DNA from: UBA2767 sp964194535
Lineage (GTDB): Bacteria; Pseudomonadota; Alphaproteobacteria; Rhizobiales; Methyloligellaceae
Assembly: GCA_964194535.1 (NCBI GenBank)
Contig: CAXMMX010000039.1
Span: 1 to 15,013, forward strand
Direction of reading: 5' to 3'
Length of the DNA: 15,013 nucleotides
Position numbers and translations under genes: made by a program. Positions 1 through 7,184 of the stretch are shown one piece after another; the stretch's first letter is position 1; every line of letters starts with the position of its first letter. The notes below the pieces were generated by a model that saw only the letters and a program-made list of their open reading frames with translations, was not told where the DNA came from and did no database searches.

Positions 1-40
1 CCATAAGACCGCCCACCGTTACAAATCTTACGGGTTATAA

Positions 41-463
41 CTAACCGACAATCTCGCTTTCATCGAAACACAGGGCAATTTCCGCCGCCGCATTTTCAAC
101 GCTGTCGGAACCATGCACGGAATTGCGCTCGATATTTTCCGCAAACTCGGCGCGGATGGTCCCGGCGTCAGCCTCTTCAGGGTTGGTGGCGCCCATGATT
201 TCACGGTTCTTCGCCACTGCACCTTCTCCTTCCAGCACCTGCTGAACAATCGGCCCCGAAGTCATGAAGGCGACGAGATCGTTGTAGAAGGGGCGCTCGG
301 CATGGACTTCGTAGAATTTCTGCGCTTGCGCTTCGCTCCATTTTAGCCGTTTCTGCGCAATGACGCGCAATCCGGCTTGTTCGAGCTTGGAAATAATTGC
401 GCCAGTGATGTTGCGCGCCGTGGCGTCCGGCTTGATCATTGAAAGGGTGCGTTCGATGGCCAT
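41..463 (-). CDS. ndk: Nucleoside diphosphate kinase
   Basis: This cytoplasmic enzyme transfers the gamma phosphate of ATP to nucleoside diphosphates through a phosphohistidine intermediate and so balances NTP and dNTP pools. The protein is 140 residues, the usual family length, and opens with the typical ERTLSMIKPDA segment (Lys11 is the conserved nucleotide-contacting lysine). The active-site motif RNSVHGSDS carries the catalytic His117, with Asn114 nearby; the C-terminus is acidic as in proteobacterial Ndk. The ATG at 463 is preceded by a good ribosome-binding site (GCAGGAA). It diverges from the ABC-F gene across a 159-base gap and probably uses the promoter at 517-545. I see no clear terminator in the 40 bases after the stop. 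Nothing is unusual in the protein. Confidence 0.98.
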   Translation of the reverse strand: MAIERTLSMIKPDATARNITGAIISKLEQAGLRVIAQKRLKWSEAQAQKFYEVHAERPFYNDLVAFMTSGPIVQQVLEGEGAVAKNREIMGATNPEEADAGTIRAEFAENIERNSVHGSDSVENAAAEIALCFDESEIVG

Positions 464-508
464 AATGTGTATTCCTGCTTTTTGTGATTGCGTTTCGCCG
501 CTCTGGCG

Positions 509-537
509 TTGGGGCGCTTATAGCCGCCACCTATAAC
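509..537 (+). promoter_or_regulatory. Putative sigma-70 promoter of the ABC-F gene
   Basis: On the plus strand TTGGGG (509-514) is followed after 17 bases by TATAAC (532-537). The start would fall near 544, about 79 bases before the ABC-F ATG. It physically interlocks with the ndk promoter. A weaker candidate (TTGGCC 564-569 with TATGAG 588-593) lies closer to the gene, so the assignment is tentative. Confidence 0.4.
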
Positions 538-545
538 TCCCGCAA
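517..545 (-). promoter_or_regulatory. Putative sigma-70 promoter of ndk
   Basis: On the minus strand a -35-like TTGCGG (540-545) lies exactly 17 bases from a -10-like TATAAG (517-522). Transcription would start near 510, giving a leader of about 47 bases to the ndk ATG. The spacer contains the -10 box of the opposing promoter. The call rests on consensus resemblance only. Confidence 0.5.
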
Positions 546-622
546 CCATTGCAAATATCAGCTTTGGCCATCGCCCTGACGCCATGCTATGAGCGCGCCT
601 GACGCCTTTTTAAGATACACCC

Positions 623-2518
623 ATGCTGCACATCAACGACCTCACATACCGCATCGATGGCCGCCTACTGTTTGAACGCACGAGCGCCGGCATCCCCGCG
701 CGCCACAAGGTCGGGCTTGTGGGACGCAATGGCGCCGGCAAGACCACTCTTCTGCGCCTGATTTTTGGCGAGATTTCACCAGATGACGGTGAAATCCGAA
801 CGCCTAAACTTGCCAGCATGGGTCTTGTCTCCCAGGAGTCGCCAGGCGGTCCGGAGTCCCTGATCGATACGGTACTGTCTGCTGATGCAGAACGTGCCCG
901 GCTCATGGCGGAAGCGGAGAGCGCGAGAGACCCGAACAGAATTGGTGAAATTCACACGCGCCTTTCCGACATCGGCGCGCATACCGCCCCCGCCCACGCG
1001 GCAGCCATTCTGTCTGGGCTGGGTTTCTCCGAGAAAGAACAGCATTGCCCATGTGAGGAATTTTCAGGCGGCTGGCGCATGCGCATAGCGCTGGCGGGCG
1101 CGCTGTTTGCAGCGCCCGATATTTTGCTGCTCGATGAACCGTCCAACTATCTTGACCTTGAAGGCACGCTGTGGCTGGAAAATTTCCTCCAAGGCTACCC
1201 GCACACCGTTCTTATCGTCAGCCACGACCGCGATCTCCTGAACACGGCCGTGACCAGTATCCTGCACCTTTCGAACGGAAAGCTCAGCCTCTATGCCGGA
1301 GGATATGACGCCTTCGAGGAGACACGCCGGGAGAAGCAGCGCCTGCAACTCAAGCTCAAGAAAAAGCAGGATGATGAACGGCGGCGGCTTGAACAGTTTG
1401 TCGAACGCTTCCGCTACAAGGCAACCAAAGCGCGACAGGCGCAAGCACGCGTTAAAATACTGGAAAAAATGAAACCCATTGCCGCGCAGATCTCTGAGCG
1501 CGTGACCGGATTTCAATTCCCCAACCCGCAAAAGAGTCTGGGCAATCCATTGATGCGCCTGGAAGACATTTGCGTAGGTTATGAGTCAGGCAAACCTGTA
1601 CTGAGCGATCTTGATTTGCGACTCGATGAAGATGACAGGATTGGACTTCTGGGAGCCAACGGAAACGGCAAAAGCACCTTCGCCAAGCTGCTGGCCGGAC
1701 GGCTGGAACCTTTATCAGGGCACCGCGGATGTTCGAAGAAGATGGTCTCGGGTTATTTCGCCCAGCACCAGCTCGATGAGCTTAACCCCCGCCAATCGCC
1801 CTACGATAAAATCGTCGAGTTGATGCCCGGCGCGACCGAAGCGCAGAAGCGTGCGCATCTGGGAAAATTAGGGTTTGGCATCGATACGGCCGACACGCCT
1901 GCTGGCGATCTGTCTGGCGGCGAGAAGGCACGCCTTCTGTTTGCCCTGGCTGCGTTTGAAGGGCCGCATCTGCTCATTCTTGACGAGCCGACAAATCATC
2001 TCGATGTCGATGCCCGCGAAGCGCTGATCCATGCGGTGAATGCCTATGAGGGCGCGGTCATCCTCATCACGCATGACCGGCATTTGCTCGAAGCGTGCGC
2101 CGACCGTCTCTGGCTGGTGAAGGACGGGACCGTGAAGCCCTATGATGGAGATATGGTCAGCTACCGTGATGAGTGCCTGAGCGAACGCGGCACCGGGCGG
2201 GCAACCAGATCTGAATCCAACCATGGGGCCGGAGACAGCCGGGGCTCACGCCAGGAACAACGCCGCGAAAGCGCGGTACGCCGCGCAGCGCTCGCGCCGC
2301 TAAAAAAAGCAATGACAAACAAAGAACAGAAAGTTGATGCCATATCAGCCGAGATTGCCACGCTCGATGAACAGCTGGGAGATATGGCGCTCTATGAAAG
2401 CGACCCGGACAAGGCCGCCCTTTTGTCCCGACAGCGCGGCGAACTCGCCAAATCACTGGAACAGGCCGAAGCAGATTGGCTTGAGGCAAGTGAGGCTTAC
2501 GAGGCCGCCCATGTTTAG
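623..2518 (+). CDS. ABC-F family ATPase (YheS/Uup-like ribosome-associated factor)
   Basis: This is a soluble twin-cassette ATPase with no membrane segments. ABC-F proteins act in the ribosomal E site to relieve stalled or non-productive translation, or in some cases confer antibiotic protection. In 631 residues the first cassette has Walker A GRNGAGKT (34-41), signature FSGGW (147-151), Walker B DILLLDEP (166-173) and SHDRD. A charged linker (about 232-300) is the P-site tRNA interaction motif. The second cassette has Walker A GANGNGKS (344-351), signature LSGGEKAR, and LLILDEPTNHLD (450-461). A charged C-terminal coiled coil follows (about 545-625). Length and the start MLHINDLTYRIDGR resemble YheS. 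The D-loop of cassette one reads NYLD rather than NHLD. No strong ribosome-binding site precedes the ATG. Assignment to ABC-F is sure; the subfamily is only likely. Confidence 0.93.
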   Translation: MLHINDLTYRIDGRLLFERTSAGIPARHKVGLVGRNGAGKTTLLRLIFGEISPDDGEIRTPKLASMGLVSQESPGGPESLIDTVLSADAERARLMAEAESARDPNRIGEIHTRLSDIGAHTAPAHAAAILSGLGFSEKEQHCPCEEFSGGWRMRIALAGALFAAPDILLLDEPSNYLDLEGTLWLENFLQGYPHTVLIVSHDRDLLNTAVTSILHLSNGKLSLYAGGYDAFEETRREKQRLQLKLKKKQDDERRRLEQFVERFRYKATKARQAQARVKILEKMKPIAAQISERVTGFQFPNPQKSLGNPLMRLEDICVGYESGKPVLSDLDLRLDEDDRIGLLGANGNGKSTFAKLLAGRLEPLSGHRGCSKKMVSGYFAQHQLDELNPRQSPYDKIVELMPGATEAQKRAHLGKLGFGIDTADTPAGDLSGGEKARLLFALAAFEGPHLLILDEPTNHLDVDAREALIHAVNAYEGAVILITHDRHLLEACADRLWLVKDGTVKPYDGDMVSYRDECLSERGTGRATRSESNHGAGDSRGSRQEQRRESAVRRAALAPLKKAMTNKEQKVDAISAEIATLDEQLGDMALYESDPDKAALLSRQRGELAKSLEQAEADWLEASEAYEAAHV

Positions 2519-2542
2519 TCACACCTACCCTGATTTTTATTG

Positions 2543-2612
2543 GAGCATTTTCCGGGTGGAAAACCGCATCATCCCCGCCTTCGCGGGGACATGCATTTCC
2601 TGAAAAATGCTC
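2543..2612. repeat. Imperfect palindromic intergenic repeat with nested hairpins
   Basis: The outer arms GAGCATTTTCC (2543-2553) and GAAAAATGCTC (2602-2612) are complementary except for one base. Inside lie a perfect small hairpin TTTTCC-GGGT-GGAAAA (2548-2563) and a 7-bp stem TCCCCGC-CTTC-GCGGGGA (2572-2589). The arms stay roughly complementary over about 30 bases each, so the whole 70-base unit can fold as one long hairpin. This looks like a REP- or MITE-type interspersed element. A Rho-independent terminator for the ABC-F gene is less likely because no T-run follows the GC stem. Copies elsewhere in the genome cannot be checked here. Confidence 0.6.
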
Positions 2613-2625
2613 TTTCTGCTATAAG
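2597..2625 (+). promoter_or_regulatory. Putative promoter of the FKBP isomerase gene
   Basis: TTCCTG (2597-2602) and TATAAG (2620-2625) are separated by 17 bases; the -10 box is the same as that proposed for ndk. The start would be near 2632, some 40 bases before the ATG at 2673. The -35 box and half the spacer lie inside the right arm of the palindromic repeat. The -35 match is poor, so confidence is modest. Confidence 0.4.
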
Positions 2626-2672
2626 GCACACGCTTCCCGCCGAATTGATTCAGCACATCAACGGAGTTCTCT

Positions 2673-3140
2673 ATGTTCGTCACTTCCCTCACGCGCGTCC
2701 TGCGCAATGTTCTCTTGCCCGCTCTTTTTCTCATTACAGCCATCACTGGCGAGGCGCTTGCCAGCGCCGATATAGACTATCTGATGGCAAACGAGAAAAA
2801 AGCCGGCGTTCAAACAACGTTATCCGGCTTGCAATACCGTGTTCTGAGGAAGGGGTTTGGCCGCACGCCCGGCGCAAGCGATGCGGTGGAAGTTCACTAC
2901 AAGGGCTCGCTCATCACCGGCAAGGTATTCGACAGCTCCTATGACCGGGGCCAGTCCATCTCATTTCCCTTGAACCGCGTAATCGCCGGCTGGACTGAAG
3001 GCCTGCAGCTGATGAAGGAAGGCGCGAAATATGAACTCGTCATACCCGCCAACCTCGGCTATGGCGCAAAAGGCGCGGGCCGTTCAGTCCCTCCGGACGC
3101 AACCCTCATCTTCGAGGTGGAACTCCTCAAGGTTCACTAA
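2673..3140 (+). CDS. Secreted FKBP-type peptidyl-prolyl cis-trans isomerase
   Basis: It is a predicted periplasmic folding helper that isomerises X-proline bonds. The 155-residue protein starts with a Sec signal peptide: an arginine near residue 8, a hydrophobic core (13-25), and a probable cut after EALA at about residue 30. A short helical segment leads to one FKBP domain (about 50-155). The pocket residues of the family are visible: Tyr76 (VHYKG), Phe86-Asp87 (VFDSSY), Val103-Ile104 and Trp107 (RVIAGW), Tyr130 (LGYG) and Phe147. All are intact, so it should be active. The ATG follows GGAG with 6 bases between. It is a single-gene unit converging on fetB, with 9 bases between the two stops. 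It lacks the long N-terminal dimerisation domain of FkpA, so it is nearer to the short FkpB/FklB-like forms. Confidence 0.93.
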   Translation: MFVTSLTRVLRNVLLPALFLITAITGEALASADIDYLMANEKKAGVQTTLSGLQYRVLRKGFGRTPGASDAVEVHYKGSLITGKVFDSSYDRGQSISFPLNRVIAGWTEGLQLMKEGAKYELVIPANLGYGAKGAGRSVPPDATLIFEVELLKVH

Positions 3141-3149
3141 TCCCAGTTC

Positions 3150-3974
3150 TCATTGAGAGTTGGTATTAGCAGGTTTTTCAAGCCTATCCAGCCTCAGCCG
3201 GTGGCGCTCGTCCGTCAGTAGCCGCGTGCCGCCAAACACGGCCAGGAACGCGCCAAGCGCCGTCCCGCCGGCGATGAGGAAGGTGATGAGCACCTGGTAT
3301 TTGGTGGCTTCAACAGGATCGACCCCGGCAAGAATCTGACCCGTCATCATACCGGGCAAGGATACGATCCCCGTCGCAGCCATTGAATTCACAATCGGCA
3401 TCATGCCTGTTTTCAGCGCTTGACGGGTGACCGCGGACATCGCCTCAAAATGCGTGGCGCCGAGCGCGATGCGCGCTTCTATTGCCGAGCGCTCCCGAAG
3501 GGCGGTGGTCGTCAGTGTTTCAAGCCCCAGGCTTATTCCGTTGAGCGTATTGCCCAACGCCATGCCGAGGATGGGGAGAACGAAACGCGGTGTGTACCAT
3601 GGTTCCGGGCCGATGATGACGCCAACACCAAACAGGATCGCGAGCAGCCCGACAAACAGCAAAGTGCCGGTGCCGAGTCCGTATGCCCACCAGCCCTTAT
3701 AGCGGCGCGTCTGGCGTGCCATCGCTTCGCGCCCGGCAAACAGCACCATGCAAAGACCAAGCCCTAACGTCCACAGGGCCGAGGTCTGGGAAAAGATGAA
3801 TTTGAGAACAAAACCAACCGCCATGAGCTGCACGGTCATTCTTGCCGCTGCAATAAAAAGCGTGCGCTCAAGCCCTAATCGAAAGGCAACCGAGAGAGCG
3901 CCATTTATCAGGATCAGGGACGCGGCCATAGCCATATCCCAGTAGCTAAGCGCGATGTAGCCGGTCTGGCTCAT
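3150..3974 (-). CDS. fetB: FetB/YbbM family ABC transporter permease
   Basis: This inner-membrane permease belongs to the UPF0014 family, whose E. coli member FetB with FetA exports iron and protects against peroxide. The 274-residue protein has a family-typical length and about seven hydrophobic segments, starting near residues 11-30, 38-62, 67-84 and 95-125. The recognisable family core includes the RSAIEARIALGAT stretch and the SLPGMMTGQILAG loop near the C-terminal half. Its ATG overlaps the fetA stop by 4 bases (ATGA), so translation is coupled and the two products should form one transporter. The substrate is inferred from E. coli; other metals are possible. It ends 9 bases from the convergent FKBP gene. 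Confidence 0.9.
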   Translation of the reverse strand: MSQTGYIALSYWDMAMAASLILINGALSVAFRLGLERTLFIAAARMTVQLMAVGFVLKFIFSQTSALWTLGLGLCMVLFAGREAMARQTRRYKGWWAYGLGTGTLLFVGLLAILFGVGVIIGPEPWYTPRFVLPILGMALGNTLNGISLGLETLTTTALRERSAIEARIALGATHFEAMSAVTRQALKTGMMPIVNSMAATGIVSLPGMMTGQILAGVDPVEATKYQVLITFLIAGGTALGAFLAVFGGTRLLTDERHRLRLDRLEKPANTNSQ

Positions 3975-4567
3975 ACGCGGCCCACCCTGACTTTGCCGCC
4001 CCGTATGGTTAGCTTGCGGTCTGCCAGGCGCTTGACCTGCTCCGGGTCGTGGCTGACGAAAATGACCACATGCCCGGCTTTGAGTTGCCGTCTGATCAGT
4101 CTCTCGGCTTGCTTGGTCGCCTTCGCATCCAGAGCGCCGGTTGGCTCATCCAGCAACAGGACAGATGGCCGGTCAAAAACAGCGCGGACCAGCGCCATAC
4201 GTTGACGCTCACCGGTGGAAAGCTGAGTGACGCTCTGGTCGAGTTGCGTGCTTTTTAAGCCCAATTGGTTCACGAGTTTGTCCAGGCCCGCGCCTTGTGC
4301 AAAATGCTCTCGCGGCGTCTCCCCCCACCAGCCAGGTTCAGCAGCTGCATAGCGCACCTGTTTGCGCCATGCGGGACCTGACATGGAATTGCGCTCAGTG
4401 CCATCCAGGAAAATCTGTCCCTTTGCGGGGTCGAGATCGGCCAGCGCCCGCAACAAGACCGTTTTACCGGAACCCGACGGCCCCTGAACGGCGACACACT
4501 CTCCCTTGGCGACCTCAAAAGAGACCGGCGCCAGTCCGTATACCTGTAGCGAGTCAATGCGAAGCAC
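3971..4567 (-). CDS. fetA: FetA/YbbL-like ABC transporter ATPase
   Basis: It is the ATP-binding partner of FetB in a putative iron or metal exporter. The 198-residue protein is a single short cassette: Walker A GPSGSGKT (29-36), signature LSTGERQR (116-123, Thr where Gly is usual), Walker B VLLLDEP (136-142), D-loop GALD, and switch histidine VSHD (171-174). The Q-loop region reads YAAAEPGWWGET (73-84), with Ala76 where E. coli FetA has glutamine. It starts with GTG at 4567 behind a purine-rich stretch (AGAGAGACGAGAA), 17 bases after the methyltransferase stop. It is shorter than E. coli FetA (about 225 residues) but complete in its motifs. Confidence 0.88.
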   Translation of the reverse strand: MLRIDSLQVYGLAPVSFEVAKGECVAVQGPSGSGKTVLLRALADLDPAKGQIFLDGTERNSMSGPAWRKQVRYAAAEPGWWGETPREHFAQGAGLDKLVNQLGLKSTQLDQSVTQLSTGERQRMALVRAVFDRPSVLLLDEPTGALDAKATKQAERLIRRQLKAGHVVIFVSHDPEQVKRLADRKLTIRGGKVRVGRV

Positions 4568-4584
4568 TTCTCGTCTCTCTTTTG

Positions 4585-5289
4585 CTAACTCCGTGTATAC
4601 TCAATACGGAAATGACGCACGGGCCGGCCCTTACGTTCAGTATGAAAATCATCGAACCCGACCAGCTTCAGCCCTGCCTCCAGGAGGCAGTCCAGTTCCG
4701 AACGCACAAGCGGCCAGGGCGGCGGGTTTTCCGGCTCTTCGGCGTGCCGGCCGCGCCCCACGATCAACAGCGTTCCGCCCCGCTTCACGAACCGCGCCAG
4801 AGATTTGATCGCAGCCTCGCGAAAGGGTGGACGCAGCGCCTGCAATGTATAGGTCTCGTTGACGAGATCGAATACGTCGTAAAAATCCTCAGGCGGATTT
4901 ACAAGATCGGCCACGTGCCAATCGATCTGCAAATCCGGGAATCGCTTCGCCGCCCACCTGATCGCGGTTTCAGAAAGATCGAACGCGGTGACTTTGAAAC
5001 CCGCGTGAGCCAGGCGCACGGCATTGTCCCCAAGACCACAGCCGATATCGAGCGCCCTTCCCCGACGCCTGTCTTCCGGCAGAACCTCAAGCCACTCGAC
5101 AAATTCAGGGCGCGCAATCTCATGCCCCCAGGGAATGAGCGCGGCTTCACCATCCGCCTGCTCGTAACAGGCTTCGAACCAGCCCATAATATTACCGCTC
5201 TCCTCATAACGGCTCCTGAGTGCATCGGCGCGGCGGCGTCCCTCCTCCTTGAGGTCCTCCAGATCGTCCTCGGAGTTGTTATGGGTCAT
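4585..5289 (-). CDS. Class I SAM-dependent methyltransferase, substrate unknown
   Basis: The 234-residue protein has a Rossmann methyltransferase core. Motif I is ALDIGCGLGDNA (79-90), the acidic ribose-binding residue is Asp104 (TAFDLSE), and a motif-IV-like stretch DLVNETYTLQ lies at 141-150. The N-terminus is charged and helical, followed by WFEACYEQADGEAALIPW, a pattern seen in uncharacterised thiopurine-methyltransferase-like enzymes. The substrate is unknown. I prefer the ATG at 5289, which forms an ATGA overlap with the holC stop, over an in-frame GTG at 5304 that would add five residues. The gene sits between holC and fetA in the same direction. A role linked to either neighbour is not shown by the sequence. 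Confidence 0.85.
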   Translation of the reverse strand: MTHNNSEDDLEDLKEEGRRRADALRSRYEESGNIMGWFEACYEQADGEAALIPWGHEIARPEFVEWLEVLPEDRRRGRALDIGCGLGDNAVRLAHAGFKVTAFDLSETAIRWAAKRFPDLQIDWHVADLVNPPEDFYDVFDLVNETYTLQALRPPFREAAIKSLARFVKRGGTLLIVGRGRHAEEPENPPPWPLVRSELDCLLEAGLKLVGFDDFHTERKGRPVRHFRIEYTRS

Positions 5290-5750
5290 GCTTTTTGTTC
5301 CCACTTGCCCTGCTCGGATTGCTGCCAGTAGGTCACCTCATGGCCGGCTTCTTTTGCATCGGCCCATTGGGTCCGGGCTTTCGCCACTGCTTCCTCGTCA
5401 CGCCCGTCAAACAGATATATCGCACGATCATAAGGGGATAGATCATCCGCATCGCAGCCATCGACAAAAAAACGAATGTTGGCTCCATTCGGCGTATCGG
5501 TCCCGGTGGTGAGAATTATTGGCTGCTCTTCAGGCGCGCCGTCACTCAAAGTGCCGTGGGGAAGGAAGCTATCGTCGCGGAAGGCCCAGAGTGCAGTATC
5601 GAGTGCCTCAACGCGTTCCTGAGACCCCGCCTGGACGACAGCGCGCCAGCCGCGTTCCAGCGTTTTTTCCAGCAACCCCGGCAGCACGCGCTCGAGCGGT
5701 GTGCGCTCAAGGTGATAGAACAGGACTTGCGTGGGCTTGGCGTCTGGCAT
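5286..5750 (-). CDS. holC: DNA polymerase III chi subunit
   Basis: Chi is a clamp-loader accessory subunit that binds SSB and, through psi, ties the loader to single-stranded DNA. The 154-residue protein starts with the family pattern VLFYHLERTPLERVLPGLLEK. It continues with the GWRAVVQ strand, the LWAFRDDSFLPHG segment typical of HolC, and the LFDGRDEEAVAKAR helix near the C-terminus, where the fold retains a P-loop-like relic without a Walker motif. It starts 46 bases after der and overlaps the methyltransferase gene by 4 bases. In many proteobacteria holC lies beside pepA; here it does not. Confidence 0.92.
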   Translation of the reverse strand: MPDAKPTQVLFYHLERTPLERVLPGLLEKTLERGWRAVVQAGSQERVEALDTALWAFRDDSFLPHGTLSDGAPEEQPIILTTGTDTPNGANIRFFVDGCDADDLSPYDRAIYLFDGRDEEAVAKARTQWADAKEAGHEVTYWQQSEQGKWEQKA

Positions 5751-5796
5751 GATTGGTAAAGTCTACTTGCGTCGCCCTTATCACGGAAGCGAACTG

Positions 5797-7164
5797 TTAC
5801 GAGCGTCCGCGTTTAGATGCGTAGGGGTTTTTCCCTTTTTTGAAAGCAAGACGGATTGGCACGGCCGGAAGGTCGAATTTAGCCCGCAACCCCTGAATCA
5901 GATAACGGCGATACGATTCTGGCAACTTCTCCGCGCGAGAGGCAAAAACGACAAAAGTCGGTGGACGCGCATTGGGCTGGGTCATGAAGCGCAGGCGGAT
6001 ACGTTTCCCCCCTACTGCAGGCGGCGGGTGCCGCTCCTGCGCTTCCCCAAGCCATCGATTAAGCGCCGAAGTAGGAAGTCGCCGGTTCCACGTTTCATAG
6101 ACATCGAAGACGGCAGTCATGAGTTTGGCCAGTCCACTCGCTTTCAGGGCGGAGAGCGGCACCAGGCGCACTCCCTTCACCTGGGGCACAAGACGTTCAA
6201 TTTCGTGTTGCAACTCTTTCAGGCGTTCTTTCTTGCCGCTCATCAGATCCCATTTATTGACGGCGATGACGAGAGCGCGTCCTTCCTGCGCCACAAGATC
6301 CGCAATCTGTAAATCCTGTTTCTCAAAAGGAGCTTGCGCATCAATGAGCAGGATAACAACCTCGGCGAACCTTATTGCGCGCAAGGCATCGCCAACGGAC
6401 AAATGCTCGGGGCCAGCTTCGACATTTTTCTTGCGGCGTAATCCGGCCGTATCGAAAAGGCGTATGCCGCGCCCTTTCCAGGCCAGTTCAACGGCAATGG
6501 AATCGCGCGTTATTCCAGCTTCCGGCCCGGTGATCAGACGCTCCTCCCCCAGAATGGCGTTCACGAGGGTGGATTTGCCGGCATTTGGACGTCCCACAAT
6601 TGCAACACGCAATGGACGAGTTTCATCATCCGCACCTTCGTCATCTTGCTCAATGGCGCCTTCGGAAAGCCCTGAGCTTGCAATTTCGAGCGCGCTGACA
6701 AGCTCACCAAGCCCTGTTCCATGTTCAGCTGAAATGGCAATCGGGTCGCCCATCCCTAGAGAATAGGCTTCATACTGCCCGCTATGGATGGCACGGCCTT
6801 CACACTTGTTCGCGGCCAGGATCACCGGCTTGCCCGAAGACCTGGCCATGTCGGCGAAGACTTCATCAGCAGGCACAAGCCCCGCGCGCGCGTCGATGAC
6901 AAACAGGAGGATATCGGCATTCGCAAGGGCGGCTTCAGATTGTCCGCGCATACGCGCCTCAATGGTGCCGCTGCTCACTTCCTCAAGCCCGGCTGTATCA
7001 ACCAGAATGACCTTGGTGGAACCTATTACCGCGTCTGTTTCGCGCCTGTCGCGGGTCAAGCCAGGTTTCTCATGCACCAGGGCAAGTCGCTTCCCGGTCA
7101 ATCGGTTGAACAGGGTGGATTTGCCCACATTGGGCCTTCCCACAATGGCTATTTTCATGACCAT
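5797..7164 (-). CDS. der: Ribosome-associated GTPase Der (EngA)
   Basis: Der is an essential GTPase with two tandem G domains that assists assembly of the 50S ribosomal subunit. In 455 residues, domain 1 shows G1 GRPNVGKS (9-16), G3 DTAGL (56-60) and G4 NKCE (119-122). After an acidic linker (about 165-184), domain 2 shows GRPNAGKS (191-198), DTAGL (238-242) and NKWD (303-306). The C-terminal KH-like domain (about 358-442) ends in basic residues. The first G4 has Glu where the consensus has Asp. The ATG at 7164 is used here; the ATG two codons later (7158) is equally possible. It lies 20 bases after bamB. Confidence 0.97.
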   Translation of the reverse strand: MVMKIAIVGRPNVGKSTLFNRLTGKRLALVHEKPGLTRDRRETDAVIGSTKVILVDTAGLEEVSSGTIEARMRGQSEAALANADILLFVIDARAGLVPADEVFADMARSSGKPVILAANKCEGRAIHSGQYEAYSLGMGDPIAISAEHGTGLGELVSALEIASSGLSEGAIEQDDEGADDETRPLRVAIVGRPNAGKSTLVNAILGEERLITGPEAGITRDSIAVELAWKGRGIRLFDTAGLRRKKNVEAGPEHLSVGDALRAIRFAEVVILLIDAQAPFEKQDLQIADLVAQEGRALVIAVNKWDLMSGKKERLKELQHEIERLVPQVKGVRLVPLSALKASGLAKLMTAVFDVYETWNRRLPTSALNRWLGEAQERHPPPAVGGKRIRLRFMTQPNARPPTFVVFASRAEKLPESYRRYLIQGLRAKFDLPAVPIRLAFKKGKNPYASKRGRS

Positions 7165-7184
7165 CGATCCGGGCCCGTTTCTGT

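Noticed and set aside
1..40. Possible terminator after ndk (CCGT...ACGG pairing)
   Set aside because: The stem is only 4 bp with mismatches and no T-run.
2572..2589. GC stem after the ABC-F gene as a Rho-independent terminator
   Set aside because: No T-run follows on either side; it fits better as the core of the larger palindromic repeat.
2540..2944. A 134-codon plus-strand frame overlapping the repeat and the FKBP start
   Set aside because: It is read through the palindromic repeat and out of frame with the FKBP gene, which has a signal peptide and a complete domain.
4297..5331. A 344-codon open frame on the plus strand opposite fetA and the methyltransferase
   Set aside because: It is fully antisense to two genes with clear catalytic motifs; its translation is rich in Arg, Pro and His with no domain pattern, as expected of a shadow frame in GC-rich DNA.
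5731..6766. Plus-strand open frames of about 190-215 codons opposite der
   Set aside because: They are antisense to the intact Der GTPase, mutually overlapping, low-complexity (Ser/Arg/Pro rich), and have no ribosome-binding site or motif.
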